Shown here: in pieces, positions 46,126 through 57,274 of the stretch
Layout: each line of letters begins with the position of its first letter
How positions within the stretch are numbered: the stretch's first letter is position 1
Origin: Coenobita brevimanus
Lineage: Eukaryota; Arthropoda; Malacostraca; Decapoda; Coenobitidae
Reading direction: 5' to 3'
Assembly: GCA_032717465.1 (NCBI GenBank)
Contig: CM064632.1
Location: 28,107,480 to 28,171,479 of the forward strand
DNA length: 64,000 nt
Notes under the pieces: generated by a model
The model's database searches: none
Told to the model about the DNA's origin: nothing
The model's input: the letters and a program-made list of their open reading frames with translations, nothing else
Made by a program: the position numbers and the translations under genes

Positions 46126-47059
46126 GACGTGGACGCCTAACTCGGCTCTCTTCAACACAGCCTCGGGGAGGAAGAGAGGGGAGAAAGAACGGAGAAGTAC
46201 GGGAGGGAATATGCAGTGGAGAAGAGGGGAGGAACCGTAAAAATATTGCTGTAAATTTTTGAAAACAGTTGCAGCTTATGCCATAGGAAAAAAATAGTGT
46301 CGCTTTTGGTTCTATGAGAAGAAAAATGATTATAAGGATCTGCGTACAAAATAATTATATTTCTTCTTTCTGTTTACTACATTGACATCTTCAATTCGGT
46401 CTCAGGTTGTATTTGCTGCTTCAGAGACGATTTTATTAAGTTTTCCTGAAACCTAATGTAATGAGAATGAACAAACAAACGACGAGAAAATGGGAGGGGT
46501 GAATGAAAGGTTTAATAAACGTGAGCAAAAGTTGAGAAAGATGAAAGCAGTCTGAGGTACATAGGGTTGGGGCGATCCCTGATGCTGTGGAGAGCAACTG
46601 CTTCTCACGCCACGACTCTCTCCTCGCGTGGCTGCTGGAGCAGGCGGCTGTGACGTCACAACAGTTGTCGATCCAGGAGACTGCTTGGACTCACTGCTGC
46701 CGGCACAAGGTATTGGACTGGTCCTTTCGTGGTGCTTAGTGCATGACGCTGCTGGTGGTGGAGCCGGTGGGGCTGCTGAAGGACTCCTGGAGTTGAACTG
46801 GTCCGGTGATTGTTTTATTCATCAAAGTCCAAAGGACCTACAGTCTGGTTAAATCCCAGGGGTTGGTGCCATGAGGACAGTCCAATCAATGGTATCTGCA
46901 AACAGAGTACTGATAGACATGAAACAGATCCCAACCCACACGTCGTACTTTGCAGCAGATCGGGTGCGGTGAAGGGGAGGTATGATCCCTTTAACGGAAG
47001 ACTCCATAATGGTCGTCCGTGTCTGCGTTGGGGGGGGGGGGAGGATTGGCTTTAACAGC
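46126..47059. other. No recognised gene; palindromic CRE-like site
   Basis: GC-richer from about 46620, with the perfect 12-bp palindrome TGTGACGTCACA at 46649-46660 and a G11 run near 47031. A 74-codon frame (46628-46852) lacks an ATG start and any known motif. It could be exon, retroposon or neither. Confidence 0.35.
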
Positions 47060-47125
47060 AAGTTCCCTGAGGCCCAGCAGTCATTCTACGTACTATACAC
47101 TTCCACATGTCGTCACTTTGGCGCT
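47060..47125 (+). repeat. Short dispersed repeat (partner at 22715)
   Basis: CCTGAGGCCCAGCAGTCATT, then CTACGTACTATACACTTCCA and CATGTCGTCAC, aligns with 22715-22790 in the same orientation. Confidence 0.45.
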
Positions 47126-48165
47126 AACAGCGACCGTCCATATTGAATTCATGCCAGGATGGTGTACTGGTTTGGTCTTGGTCGGTATCCCTAACACCTT
47201 CCTGGTTCATATTCATGGGCTCATGTTCCTCGGGCTCATCTGCGTCTCGGTCTCCAGAAATGCAGCTGCTCCTGTTCATAGGGAAGGTCAAGCTGTAAAT
47301 ATCTTGCTGGAGTTGGCTGAGGCTCTAATGATTTGGTGGTGTTATTCTTCCTTTTCTTTTCCCTGGTCTTGATTGTCGCAGGAGCTGCGTCGTAGTAAAA
47401 AAAAAAAAAAAATGTGAAGGATAACAACGGTTGGCAGCTTGTTGTCTTCAAAGATCTTTGGGAGAAGAGTGAGCAGAGCCTTTTTGTTGTCTCCACACAC
47501 TGCCCGAGTGGTGTGCACACACACGGATATGATAATGCTGACTTTAACAGCTCTCCTGTGGGTCTGGGTTTGGTGAACCCAGCTCAGTCATCGCATTCGA
47601 GCATGGAGTGAGCCTCTCAGAGTGCTTGCTTTAAGACTGCTGTGAATGCTAATTGCACCGAACTCCATCTCGCCAGTGCCTAATGATCGCTATCGGCGCC
47701 GTGGACTGGCCTTTGTTATGACCCTTCGGTGGGCAAAAATGTCACCACCAGTGTTATGGCAGATGACAAAGACAACCACTCTGCAGTTGAATCATCTCAC
47801 GACGCCGTGATCGGGACGGCAAATCTTTTGTACTATTAATTGCTCCTGGTGGAGCGGGTACATCCCACTGGACGGGTCAGAAGCCGGAAGCAGCTGTGTG
47901 CAGGGCGAGGGGTGGCGAGCAAGTGTGTGTGTGTGTGTTCTGTAGTTCCCAAAATCATGTATTAGTGAGAGTGTACATGAAGATTGTATCTAACCTCTCT
48001 AGTTTCAAAAGTCTGTCCTCAGTTGGGAAAAAATCGCATGGAGAAAGGAAGAATGAAAAACAAAAAATGTCCTGAGGAGGTCAAGCGACAGTCATTTCCT
48101 CTGGCTGACGTAGACGATTTTCCTCACCACAGGAAACCTTCCCTTTCCTCCAAGTGTTAAATGTA
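47126..48165. other. No recognisable gene
   Basis: Somewhat GC-rich sequence containing A16 near 47398. Frames of 60-117 codons on both strands show no motif. A GACGATTTTCCTCA word lies near 48112. Confidence 0.4.
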
Positions 48166-48300
48166 TATTGCTGTGGTGGTTTTGTGGGCTAGAGTGCACG
48201 CTATCAATTTGGTCCAGCGTTCGATCCTAAGGGGTACTAGTTGACGTCAGGAAGGGCATCCAGCACCATACTTATCTCTCATAAACTAAATCTGTGTATA
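48166..48300 (+). mobile_element. tRNA-derived SINE fragment
   Basis: GTGGTGGTTTTGTGGGCTAG resembles a Pol III A box. About 34 bp on, GCGTTCGATCCTAAG matches the B box. Downstream is GTCAGGAAGGGCATCCAGC, a motif I associate with the 3' bodies of RTE-mobilised SINEs in several invertebrates. No clear tail or target duplication is visible. Confidence 0.6.
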
Positions 48301-48921
48301 AGGTTGTGTGTTCATACTCATGTCTTTACTCATAGAACTACAAACCTGCTGTCAAAATAAAAACGTTACGTGATAAAACTATACTTAATTATTACAGTGG
48401 TACCCAGCAAAACAGTCAGGATCCATTATAATTAAGATCACCAGTCAACAACCAGTCAACAACCAGTCAAGGCTTCAAAGAATGTCCTCTAAACAGGGAC
48501 AACGACTAGGTCTTACCACGATGTCTCAAAAACTGAATTAGCAACATGGATCATGACAAAGGCTTAACTCCTTCAATTCGGAGACACTTCTTATATTATC
48601 CTCGCTACCTTCTGAGACTTTCTTATGCTTAGACGACATATTTGAGCTGGAAGGCTTGGGTGCGGCCATCTTTAACCCCTTCACTACTGGGGTGCATTCC
48701 GAAACTGAGTAAAATCGTCTATACCGGTTATTTTCACCTGACCACGATCCCTAATCCTTCTTAGCTCGTTTGAAGGTGAAGTGTAGTCAGACTGAAGGCA
48801 TGATTTGTCTAATAACCAAGAAGGCTGATTACTACCAAATGGCCAAGGCTTACTGAACTTCTTGCAACCAGGACTCAGTATTCATGGTGTAAGTGACACA
48901 GTTCCCTCAGATTAAAACGCA
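48301..48921. other. No gene; decayed repeat words
   Basis: Contains TTAACTCCTTCAATTCGG (near 48567) and TTTAACCCCTTCACTACT (near 48671), with GTAAAATCGTCT. The second is paired with a CATCTTTAAC context that recurs near 58165. Confidence 0.4.
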
Positions 48922-49144
48922 GGCTCGTATTCTGGTCGGTTAAGGAAGCACCCTAACAACATTTCCTTAGTGATTTGTTTTTGGGTATGGATGGTCAATA
49001 CGATTTTGTACGTTACTTATGTAGATTATGGTGATACTTGAAGGATTTATTTAACTCAGTGGAGGAGAGTATGGAGTAATTAACACGACAAGTCGCTTAG
49101 GAAAAGGTGTTAAGGAACTTCTTCGACTGACAAGAGTACGGGCC
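48922..49144. mobile_element. MITE family A copy, interior inverted
   Basis: The termini GGCTCGTATTCTGGTCGGTT...AAGGAAGCACCCTAAC and (right) GTCGCTTAGGAAAAGGTGTT...GACAAGAGTACGGGCC are inverted repeats. The interior matches the reverse complement of the interiors at 42726 and 44665, so this copy lies in the opposite orientation. 223 bp. Confidence 0.8.
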
Positions 49145-49504
49145 AAAGTTACAACAGTAGCAGTAAGGTCAATCTAAGAAGGCCATCACCCGCAATCAAG
49201 GGGTTACTATCATTAAATATTAGTGAAAAAAGAAAAGAAGTGCAAGGCAACTCCAGGCACAGTTAAGGCAAGAAATCTCACTGCTGGGCGCCACAGGCTC
49301 ACGACTAGCTTAAAGAAACACTAAAGCACCAAACAGCAGCAACATGGACGTACACTTTACCCTCCACCAATTAACCTAACACAAACACTTAGAAACACCC
49401 GATATGGACTATTTTGAAGCGAAGTTAGGCAGATATGAGGTACAATCGACATCAAAAGTCCTGTCGCGTCCTCTGCCTCTCTCTCCACTAACTTGAGAGA
49501 ATGA
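49145..49504. other. No recognisable feature
   Basis: No coding bias or repeat match. Confidence 0.4.
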
Positions 49505-49645
49505 GTGTGGTGGACCTTCAGTAAATAACGCTAATGACACTGATCTTAACACCAAATGAAGTCATCAGTGTCACTTGCTGCGGATTCACCAACACTGATT
49601 TTTTAAGAACATGGCGAGAAACACAGGACAGACGACAGGACTTTT
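49505..49645 (+). pseudogene. Coding-like dispersed repeat fragment, copy 2
   Basis: The plus-strand frame from about 49518 to the stop at 49674 includes TPNEVISVTCCGFTNTDFL, followed by R.WRE.Q. It aligns with the minus-strand peptide at 13785-13700 over about 28 residues, with synonymous differences in several codons (for example CCGF is encoded differently). A small deletion precedes it relative to the first copy. The family is unknown. Confidence 0.4.
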
Positions 49646-49759
49646 GGCGTCAACTCTACATGAAGCTACCCTTGTAGGCTCCTATGACCTATTCTTGGGT
49701 GACTAAAATCGTTTGCGTTAGATGGAATAGAAAACTAGCGTTGCCATAACCACGAGGTT

Positions 49760-49975
49760 TGTATGGCTATTACCTGAATCAAGTTTGCTGTCATTACCTG
49801 AAATACCTGCATGAGTATTACCTGAATAAAATCTGCTGTCATTACCTGGAATACCTGCATGACTGTTACCTGATTATCTGGAATACCTGCATGACTATTA
49901 CCTGATTACCTGGAATACCTGCATGACTATTACCTGAATAAAATCTGCTGCTATTACCTGGAATACCTGTGCAGA
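49760..49975. repeat. Tandem repeat with ATTACCTG(G)AATACCTGCATGA core
   Basis: ATTACCTGGAATACCTGCAT, then GACTATTACCTGAATAAAAT and CTGCTGTC, form a composite unit of about 50-60 bp, repeated about four times in variant forms. Confidence 0.8.
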
Positions 49976-50173
49976 CCATTAAGAGGGGTAACTGAAGTCA
50001 GAGAATTATGGAAAATTTTCACACCTTCGCTAGACTTAATTACAGGCATATAAGATAATCGGTAACGGAAAAAATGATACATGAATTTATTTCAAAGCAC
50101 GGGGAATGATGAACTAAGAAGCAAAAGAAGAAAGTGAAAGCGTAAGGAAAATGAAGGAAGTGAAGGAGGTGGT

Positions 50174-50213
<40 letters not shown>

Positions 50214-50509
50214 GGAGCATCCCTTCCATCATTTGTCAGGGGGTGGTACAACGAACAAATGCTAATGAGGAAGAAGAGGAGGAGGAGGAAAGGTCAAGAG
50301 GTGAACAGAGAGCAAGAACAAGAATACGAGAGGAAAAAAACTGGAAGCACAGAGCAGAGTGAGGGAGAAGAGAAGAGGCGAGACGGTTGCCAGAGAAGGG
50401 AGAGGAAAGTAAGAAGAAAAGAAAAAAAAAAATCTATAGATGTTCGTTACTGGTGGTAGGTGAACGAGGAAGAGAAAATGAAAAACAAATGGCAGCAAAA
50501 TACAAAGCA
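49976..50509. other. (GA)n and purine-rich stretch
   Basis: (GA)n at about 50180-50210, then A/G-rich DNA. CATTTGTCAGGGGG and GAACAAATGCTAATGAGGA at 50231-50273 recur near 50919-50972. Confidence 0.6.
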
Positions 50510-50800
50510 GGTATAGGGGTAGGAGGAGACCCGGTGAGGCGCTTGGCCGCGGTGCTCACCTATGTAGTTTCAGACTGAGCCTGTGGTGGGTAATTCGCCA
50601 CCTGTCTTAACATAAAAGGTCACTGCGTTACCCTGATTACCACTGTTACCTGCCCAGGTGCTCATTTTACCTACCAACTCACAAAGGGTGGATGGACACC
50701 TAATTTGCGTGGGGTGAACTGCCCGCAACAAGATTCCCACCCCGGTGGTAAGGAGTCGGCGCTTTTGTAGCCTGCAACACTAACTACTCGAGAGAAGGAA
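50510..50800 (-). mobile_element. Possible tRNA-derived SINE, minus strand
   Basis: On the minus strand, TTAGTGTTGCAGGCTAC (A-box-like) is followed after about 30 bp by CCGGGGTGGGAATCTTG (a weak B box), then a body of about 200 bp ending near GGTGAGCACCGCGGCCAAGC and GCCTCACCGGG. The composition is clearly different from its purine-rich surroundings. The B box departs from consensus, so the call is tentative. Confidence 0.35.
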
Positions 50801-51520
50801 AAAAACAGATGGCAAAAACTAAGAGAATAAAGAGAGGAAAGAAAGAAGATAGAAAAAAGGATGGAGAAAGAAGAGAAAGAGTAAAAGAGGGGGTCGCTTA
50901 CGCCGAGGTGGTCACATCATTTGTCAGGGGTCGGGGTGATGAAGGTTGGCACGATGAACAAATGCTAATGAGGAGGAGGAGGAGGACGACGAGGAGGAGG
51001 GGTCCAGGGCTTTAATTACAAAGAACAAAAACAAAAAAAAGGGAGGAAAGAACAGAGAAGCAAAGAAAGGGAGCAGATAACAAGAGCTATAGAAAGAACA
51101 CACGAGAACGCAGAACAAAGCGACAGAAGAACAAGAGTAGTGAACAGGGATGAAAAACCTGGAGAGATCATGTAGAGAGAACAAGAGAAAAGAGAAGAGA
51201 GAACAGGAGGAGAGAGCTGAAAGAGGAAATAGAAGAAAAGAAAACACGGCGAAGGAAAAGGGACCAGAAACAAGACAAAGGAAAGAAGATAAGAGGAAGT
51301 AAATATGGCGGAGAAGAGATGAAGGAAAGAGAAAGGAGAACTGGGGAAAAGACACGACAGGAGGCAGAAGAGTAAAGTAAACAAAATGGAAAAAGTGTGA
51401 TGGGAGAAGAGAAACACAGAAATAAGAAGAGCATAAAGCAAGCTGGAAATTAGACAAAAAATATGGGTTAAGAGAACACAGAAGCAGAGATACAAAACAG
51501 AGATAACAGGATGCATGAAA
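50801..51520. repeat. A/G-rich cryptically simple tract
   Basis: Strong purine bias on the plus strand, including (GAG)n-type runs near 50970-51000. The 166- and 177-codon Ser/Phe/Leu frames on the minus strand are compositional. Confidence 0.8.
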
Positions 51521-51619
51521 TTAGGTTATCTGCCAGTGTAATACATTTAGCCTGCATCAAACATCCAGCTTATACGAGTAATAACAAGATGGAAAAGGTA
51601 TACCCCCCTCCTCTCTCTC

Positions 51620-51658
<39 letters not shown>

Positions 51659-51800
51659 CTCTCATCCCAACAATACACTTATATTCTAGAAATCTGCAGC
51701 CACCACACACCATTACGAACACACATACACACCTGCAACATCAACACACACCTTCACCCCACATGACGACCAAAATCACACTTAAATTCTAATATAGCAC
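51521..51800. other. No gene; (CA)n at 51621-51657
   Basis: CA microsatellite and a generally CA-rich spacer leading into the 27-bp satellite. Confidence 0.7.
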
Positions 51801-52400
51801 ACGAAATACCAATACCATACACTACAAACGTAATACCAATAGTATACACTGCACACGTAATACCAATACCATACACTGCACATGTAATACCAATACCATA
51901 CACTGCACACGTAATACCAATACCATACACTACACACGTAATACCAATACCATACACTACACACGTAATACCACACCATACACTACACACGTAATACCAA
52001 TACCATACACTACACACGTAATACCAATACCATACACTACACACGTAATACCCACACCATACACTACACACGTAATACCAATACCATACACTACACACGT
52101 AATACCCACACCATACACTACACACGTAATACCAATACCATACACTACACACGTAATACCCACACCATACACTACACACGTAATACCAATACCATACACT
52201 ACACACGTAATACCAATACCATACACTACACACGTAATACCAATACCTTACACTGCACACGTAATACCAATACCATACACTACACACGTAATACCAATAT
52301 CATACACTACACACGTAATACCACACCATACACTACACACGTAATACCACACCATACACTACACACGTAATACCAATACCATACACTACACCTATCAATA
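51801..52400. repeat. 27-bp satellite, about 22 copies
   Basis: Unit TAATACCAATACCATACACT, then ACACACG, with 26-27-bp variants lacking AAT or having CCCACACC. Because 27 is a multiple of three, the minus strand stays open (177 codons of a nine-residue Trp/Tyr/Cys/Val repeat). There is no reason to think it is translated. Confidence 0.93.
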
Positions 52401-52511
52401 CACCAACACTGTTCACACCTGCAGCCACTACACACCTCCACTGCCAACACACACCAGCCCAATCAACACACCTGTTCTTTGTTTCTCAGCCTGCCGTCCC
52501 CTGGTTATTGT

Positions 52512-52558
<47 letters not shown>

Positions 52559-52644
52559 CGTTGCAACAGCTGTGTCCCTCCTCTCCTTTGTCACTGGCTG
52601 CCTTTGGTCACACTCCTCAATAACTGCGGTTCGAGTCCTATTGC

Positions 52645-52702
<58 letters not shown>

Positions 52703-53250
52703 GAAATGGCTGCATATAGTGTAAGTAACATTGGCTATACCCGGTAATTAGTCACCCAGTACTTATATCTCTATTACCCGTGATTTGTAGTACCGAGAAT
52801 CTGCTATCTTAATCCCTTCAGCATTTTCAAGGTTGTAAATGAGCTATCTAATCCTTTCAGCATTTTCAAGGTTGTAAATAACTGTGTCAGAATCCAGATA
52901 CATCTTCATAAACCAAACTCTGCAACAGTAACTCATCACTGCATGCACTGCCAAAACTGTGAATAACTGCATAATCAAGTAGGCCGGCAATCCGTTCAAA
53001 TGAGCCCTGTGATATCCGAGGAAGGAGGTTCAGCATTAATATATCAACTAAACGAGGGTCCCAGTTATTCCCCAAAACACGACAGACAGACATCGAGCTT
53101 ACAATCACGGTCATTATTTCAGTTCTCGGCACGAATAGGTTGAGGTACAGTACGGAGAAACTGTGACGTATATCTGTAACACTACAAACCTGTGCCATTT
53201 CTAATACCTTCATTAGGCACACTGTTCGAGTAACTTTCTAATAAATTTCT
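52401..53250. other. No gene; (GA)n and (CA)n microsatellites
   Basis: (GA)n at 52515-52553 and (CA)n at 52648-52700, just before which a B-box-like GGTTCGAGTCC occurs (52629-52639), possibly a SINE remnant. TAATCC(C/T)TTCAGCATTTTCA, then AGGTTGTAAAT, is duplicated at 52811 and 52851. A 111-codon minus frame (52887-53222) has no recognised motif. Confidence 0.55.
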
Positions 53251-53339
53251 ACTGGAGATCCTAAAAGCTTTCGTTCCAAATCATTACTGTGATATGTTGT
53301 TTTTGCTGTTTTTTACTGCTGACTTCGTTGTTATCCCAG

Positions 53340-53477
53340 GCTCATCCTCAAGTGAAGCCTGACAACCCCCCTCCTCCAGTCCACCTTGCTCCATTCGGTC
53401 AACAGGGAGGGGGAGTTGACAGACGGCTATCGGACGTAGTATTTACCCAACTGGCCCGTGATATCGATGGTTTATGA
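53340..53477 (+). CDS. Candidate 3'-terminal exon, 45 residues
   Basis: A strong T-rich polypyrimidine tract (about 53294-53337) ends in CCCAG at 53335-53339. The frame that starts directly at 53340 runs 45 codons to TGA (53475-53477). The peptide begins AHPQVKPD and continues with a Pro-rich NPPPP segment, a GQQGGG spacer, a dibasic RR and an amphipathic-looking LSDVVFTQLARDIDGL end. The tract itself would translate as a hydrophobic signal-like sequence, but there is no in-frame ATG, which favours an intron acceptor. Upstream exons and a poly(A) signal were not found. Family unknown. Confidence 0.3.
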   Translation, partial: AHPQVKPDNPPPPVHLAPFGQQGGGVDRRLSDVVFTQLARDIDGL

Positions 53478-53800
53478 GATTTTGTAACACACGTTCCTCA
53501 CCGACTTATTCTGCATCCTGCACCTTAACACTATCTTGTACGTTATCCAAGCACGTTACTTCGATATCTGAGTGACGCCTTCATACGCGCTTGAGTTCAG
53601 TCCCAAAGATGTGACTGGAGACTTTCGATCATGTAATGCAATGACGTGAGGTAGACTGATCGCCTACCTTTAAGTGTACCACGGTAGACTAACTTCGGGA
53701 ATTTGAAGGGGGTACTATGGAACTGATTTACCATTGAATAATACAAGGGAATGTGTCACTGTACTCAAATAGTTACTACCCTCAGTGCCATGGCGTCTGA
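53478..53800. other. No recognisable feature
   Basis: Unremarkable sequence. No AATAAA was noticed shortly after the candidate exon. Confidence 0.4.
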
Positions 53801-54350
53801 AGTGATGGGGTGACAGGTGGGGGTATAGGAAAGGGGAGTGGGGAGGAGGAGGAAGAGAAGGGAAAACAGAGGGAGGGGGATGTATGAGGAAGACTGAAGG
53901 AGGACGAGGGAAGAGGAAAATATGGAAAGGGAGGGAAAGGATAAGAATGGGAGGGAGGAGCTGAGGGACGGGAAGCGAAGGAAGGGGAGGGCGGCATAGA
54001 GGAGGAGAGACTGCTATAAAATAAGAGGAACTCAGAGGGTGGAGCAAAAACGTAACAACATTTAATATGTGGGGTGACTGGGAGGGGGGAGGAATGGAGG
54101 GCGAGGGGGGGAAGGGTAGGTGAATAAAGGGAAGTGTCAAGGAGAGAGGGGGGAAAGCGTGGGGCAAAGAGGATGAGGGTAGAGACGAGAGGGGGAGGTG
54201 GAATAATTGGGGAGGGAAGGAGACTGAGAGTTAGATGGGAATGGAAGGAGAGGGGGTGGGGAATGGGAAAAGGGCAAGAGGGGATGGCCGGGAAGAAAGG
54301 CGGAGGAGAGCACCCAGAGAACGCAACAGTCGCGCCACCAATAATTGGTC
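53801..54350. repeat. G/A-rich cryptically simple tract
   Basis: Purine-biased DNA with GGGAGGAGG-type words. The 150- and 247-codon minus-strand frames are Pro/Ser/Phe-rich artefacts. Confidence 0.8.
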
Positions 54351-54478
54351 TAGGGGTTAAAATCTGACTTTGGCAAGTGACCTTGATATCAGATTGCTCT
54401 TTTAAGCTATTTACTTTTTTCCTTGCCTTGCCCTTAACCAAGACGGGTCGAAATCGAATCAACACTGTCTGAGGTGAC

Positions 54479-54760
54479 CTTAGCCTGTGACCGTGGCATT
54501 TAACCTTACCCTGTGACCGTGGCAACTAACCTTACCCTGTGACCGTGGCATTTAACCTTACCCTGTGACCGTGGCATTTAACCTTTCACTTTGACCGTGG
54601 CAACTAACCTTACCCTGTGACCGTGGCATTTAACCTTACCCTGTGACCGTGGCATTTAACCTTTCACTGTGACCGTGGCATTTAACCTTTCACTGTGACC
54701 ATGGCATTTAACCATTCACTGTGACCGTGGCATTTAACCTTTCATTGTGACCGTGGCAAC
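54479..54760. repeat. 26-bp minisatellite, block 1, about 10 copies
   Basis: Unit CTGTGACCGTGGCATTTAAC, then CTTACC or CTTTCA. Some units have CAACTAAC in place of CATTTAAC. Confidence 0.93.
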
Positions 54761-54964
54761 CACCGCTCTGGTGTGCAATCCTTGATAAGTTCTTTCACGT
54801 ACTACATCTCGTCACCACTGAATTATAGTCAAGATGACAGCAACAAATCTTAAAATAAGAAGATCTATATTAAATTGATGAAATCACTTAACTAACCCAG
54901 TAGTCAATATTATTGCTCTAATTGACCCAGTTAAAGGCCATGGTCTTATTTCTGCCAAATGATA
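54761..54964. other. Unique spacer between minisatellite blocks
   Basis: About 200 bp without repeat units or coding signal. Confidence 0.5.
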
Positions 54965-55640
54965 AGCGTAATCTTTCACTGTGACCATGGCCTTTAATCT
55001 TTCACTGTGACCGTGGCATTTAACTTTTCATTGTGACCATGACACTTAATCTTTCACTGTGACCATGACACTTAATCTTTTACTGTGACCATGGCCTTTA
55101 ATCTTTCACTGTGACCATGGCCTTTAATCTTTCACTGTGACTATGACACTTAATCTTTTACTGTGACCATGGCCTTTAATCTTTCACTGTGACCATGGCC
55201 TTTAATCTTTCACTGTGACCATGGCCTTTAATCTTTCACTGTGACCATGACACTTAATCTTTCACTGTGACCATGACACTTAATCTTTCACTGTGACCAT
55301 GACACTTAATCTTTTACTGTGACCATGACATTTAATCTTTTACTGTGACCATGACACTTAATCTTTTACTGTGACCATGACACTTAATCTTTCACTGTGA
55401 CCATGACACTTAATCTTTTACTGTGACCATGACATTTAATCTTTTACTGTGACCATGACATTTAATCTTTCACTGTGACCATGACATTTAATCTTTCACT
55501 GTGACCATGACATTTAATCTTTCACTGTGACCATGACATTTAATCTTTCACTGTGACCATGACATTTAATCTTTCACTGTGACCGTGGCATTTTAATTTT
55601 TCATTGTAACCGTGACATTTAACCTTTCACTATGACCATG
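54965..55640. repeat. 26-bp minisatellite, block 2, about 26 copies
   Basis: Unit CTGTGACCATGACACTTAAT, then CTTTCA, with sub-variants (GGCCTTT, GACATTT, CTTTTA) arranged in runs, which suggests local homogenisation. Confidence 0.93.
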
Positions 55641-55935
55641 ACTTCTGACTAATTGTTCCCAAAACCGAATCTCATTATCCTTACCTAACCATGAACACTT
55701 ACACACAGTTTAGTGTAAATCGGATAAAACTGTTGAAGTTGACCTTGTAATGTGATCTTGACCTCTGACCTATTGTTCTCAACCCCTTGGCTAATCCTTC
55801 TACCAAGATAAGCCGACAGCGGATCAGAACTATGTTAGCTCTTTCATTCACTCACTCACACACACACACACACACTCAAGTAAAACATACTGTATCTTCT
55901 CTCACTTCGCGAGCGCAGGTGTAATAAGACGTGCC

Positions 55936-56256
55936 GGCAAATCTAAACCGACAACTGTACCATGTTTAGGGCCTCGTGATGCATACATCTAAACCTGACA
56001 CATGGTGGCATAAGAGACTTCGTGACTTTGCATCATTCACCTTAACTATTTACCTTGATTAAATTTTACACCTTGATTTTACTTGTATGTCATTTACATT
56101 ACTTTACTGGCGACATACAGAGGGGGGGGGGGTGAATACGCAAAATAAATATGTAGGGGAGAGTTGTTAAAAAAACGCCAAAGAGCTATTTAAAAGATGA
56201 CCCATATTCTGAACCAAACTGCCCGATCGTGTAGGTAGGGAATATACTGTAGTAAA

Positions 56257-56292
<36 letters not shown>

Positions 56293-56664
56293 TTTCATCG
56301 GGCCAGGTTCTGGACATGCAATTTCTCCTTTTTTCGATACCATACGAGTATATATTGAAGTATACGAAACAGAATGCCTTGACCGTGGTTTTATGACACG
56401 CGTTCTTCTTGACGATTTTACTTTATGGGAAACCACGCAGCGAAATGGTATCTCAGACAACATTCACCTCAAGAAGACGGATGATCCCGTCCTTTAAACG
56501 CTGGCACAGGTATCTCGTCCGCCATTTTCTCATTATCTGTTAACTCATCTTCCTTTTTTTTTTTTTTTTTTTTTTTTGTAGTTCCCGAACAATCATAACA
56601 AGCCTTTTACACACTTAGGAGTCCAACTGAATGAAATTCCCGGCGAAATTAGCCGCATTTTACG

Positions 56665-56707
<43 letters not shown>

Positions 56708-57198
56708 ACGTTCAATTGGAATGACGCCGTGCAGGCAGAGAGGTGGAAGGAGAATCCTGAGAAATTCTCACTACACGACCCTACTTTAGACTCTTTGCGA
56801 AGATTCATATGATTACAGTTCCACTAACAGCATGGAAATTCTAAACACAACCTACCATGTGTGTACTAATCGACGAAACCTGAGATAATTAGGAAATTAT
56901 TGCCAAATAAGTAGATGCTTCTTTGGTGAGCAGTCACGGGTCCACCAATCACAGAGCGTCTTTCTCCGGCCGATGTTGTCCCCTCCCCCCTCCAGAATCA
57001 CACTTGCCAGATGTATGATGTATTATTCACACGATGTGAAGGATTATGAATGGCCAGACGGTGGGACGGGCAGTTAAAACTATATGATATCGCTCTATCA
57101 ATGTGCCCAATAGAAGGTAAAAAATATAATTATATGTACAGACGAAAGATATCAAGAGCAGAGTATAGTGACTGCTGTTCTAACCACAGACCCCCCCC
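55936..57198. other. No gene; microsatellites
   Basis: G9 near 56123, (CA)n at about 56260-56290, T24 near 56552-56577 and (CA)n at about 56668-56702. Small minus frames that include poly-Cys/Val are artefacts. Confidence 0.6.
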
Positions 57199-57216
57199 TT
57201 CTCTCTCTCTCTCTCT

Positions 57217-57270
<54 letters not shown>
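57199..57270. repeat. (TC)n followed by (AT)n
   Basis: TC dinucleotides at about 57200-57218, then TATATAT to about 57270. Confidence 0.94.

Positions 57271-57274
<4 letters not shown>

Larger units (their letters stand above)
54360..55935 (-). repeat. TGACC-rich dispersed repeat, copy 2, expanded internally
   Basis: Both flanks (54360-54480 and 55640-55935) share words with the repeat at 45050-45600: TGACCTATTGTTCTCAA, AAATCGGATAAAACTGTTG, (CA)n and CTCACTTCGCGAGCGCAGG, then TGTAAT. Between them the TGACC segment has been amplified into two 26-bp minisatellite blocks. Confidence 0.55.

Noticed and set aside
46628..46852. 74-codon Gly/Ala/Val frame around the CRE palindrome
   Set aside because: Starts with GTG, no ATG, no domain and no splice evidence.
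51754..52287. 177-codon Trp/Tyr/Cys/Val repeat protein on the minus strand
   Set aside because: Translation of a 27-bp satellite with out-of-frame 26-bp variants.
52629..52639. tRNA gene suggested by GGTTCGAGTCC
   Set aside because: No A box at the right distance and no cloverleaf could be drawn. Possibly a SINE remnant before the CA array.
53289..53477. A 62-residue secreted peptide with an N-terminal signal sequence
   Set aside because: The frame would have to begin at GTG and no in-frame ATG exists. The hydrophobic leader is better read as the T-rich tract before a splice acceptor, so only the 53340-53477 exon model is kept.
53782..54525. 247-codon minus-strand frame
   Set aside because: Mostly Pro/Ser/Phe/Leu from purine-rich DNA. 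It runs into the 26-bp minisatellite.
54479..55640. CRISPR-like array (regular short repeats)
   Set aside because: The 26-bp units are contiguous with no unique spacers, and the context is eukaryotic. It is a minisatellite.
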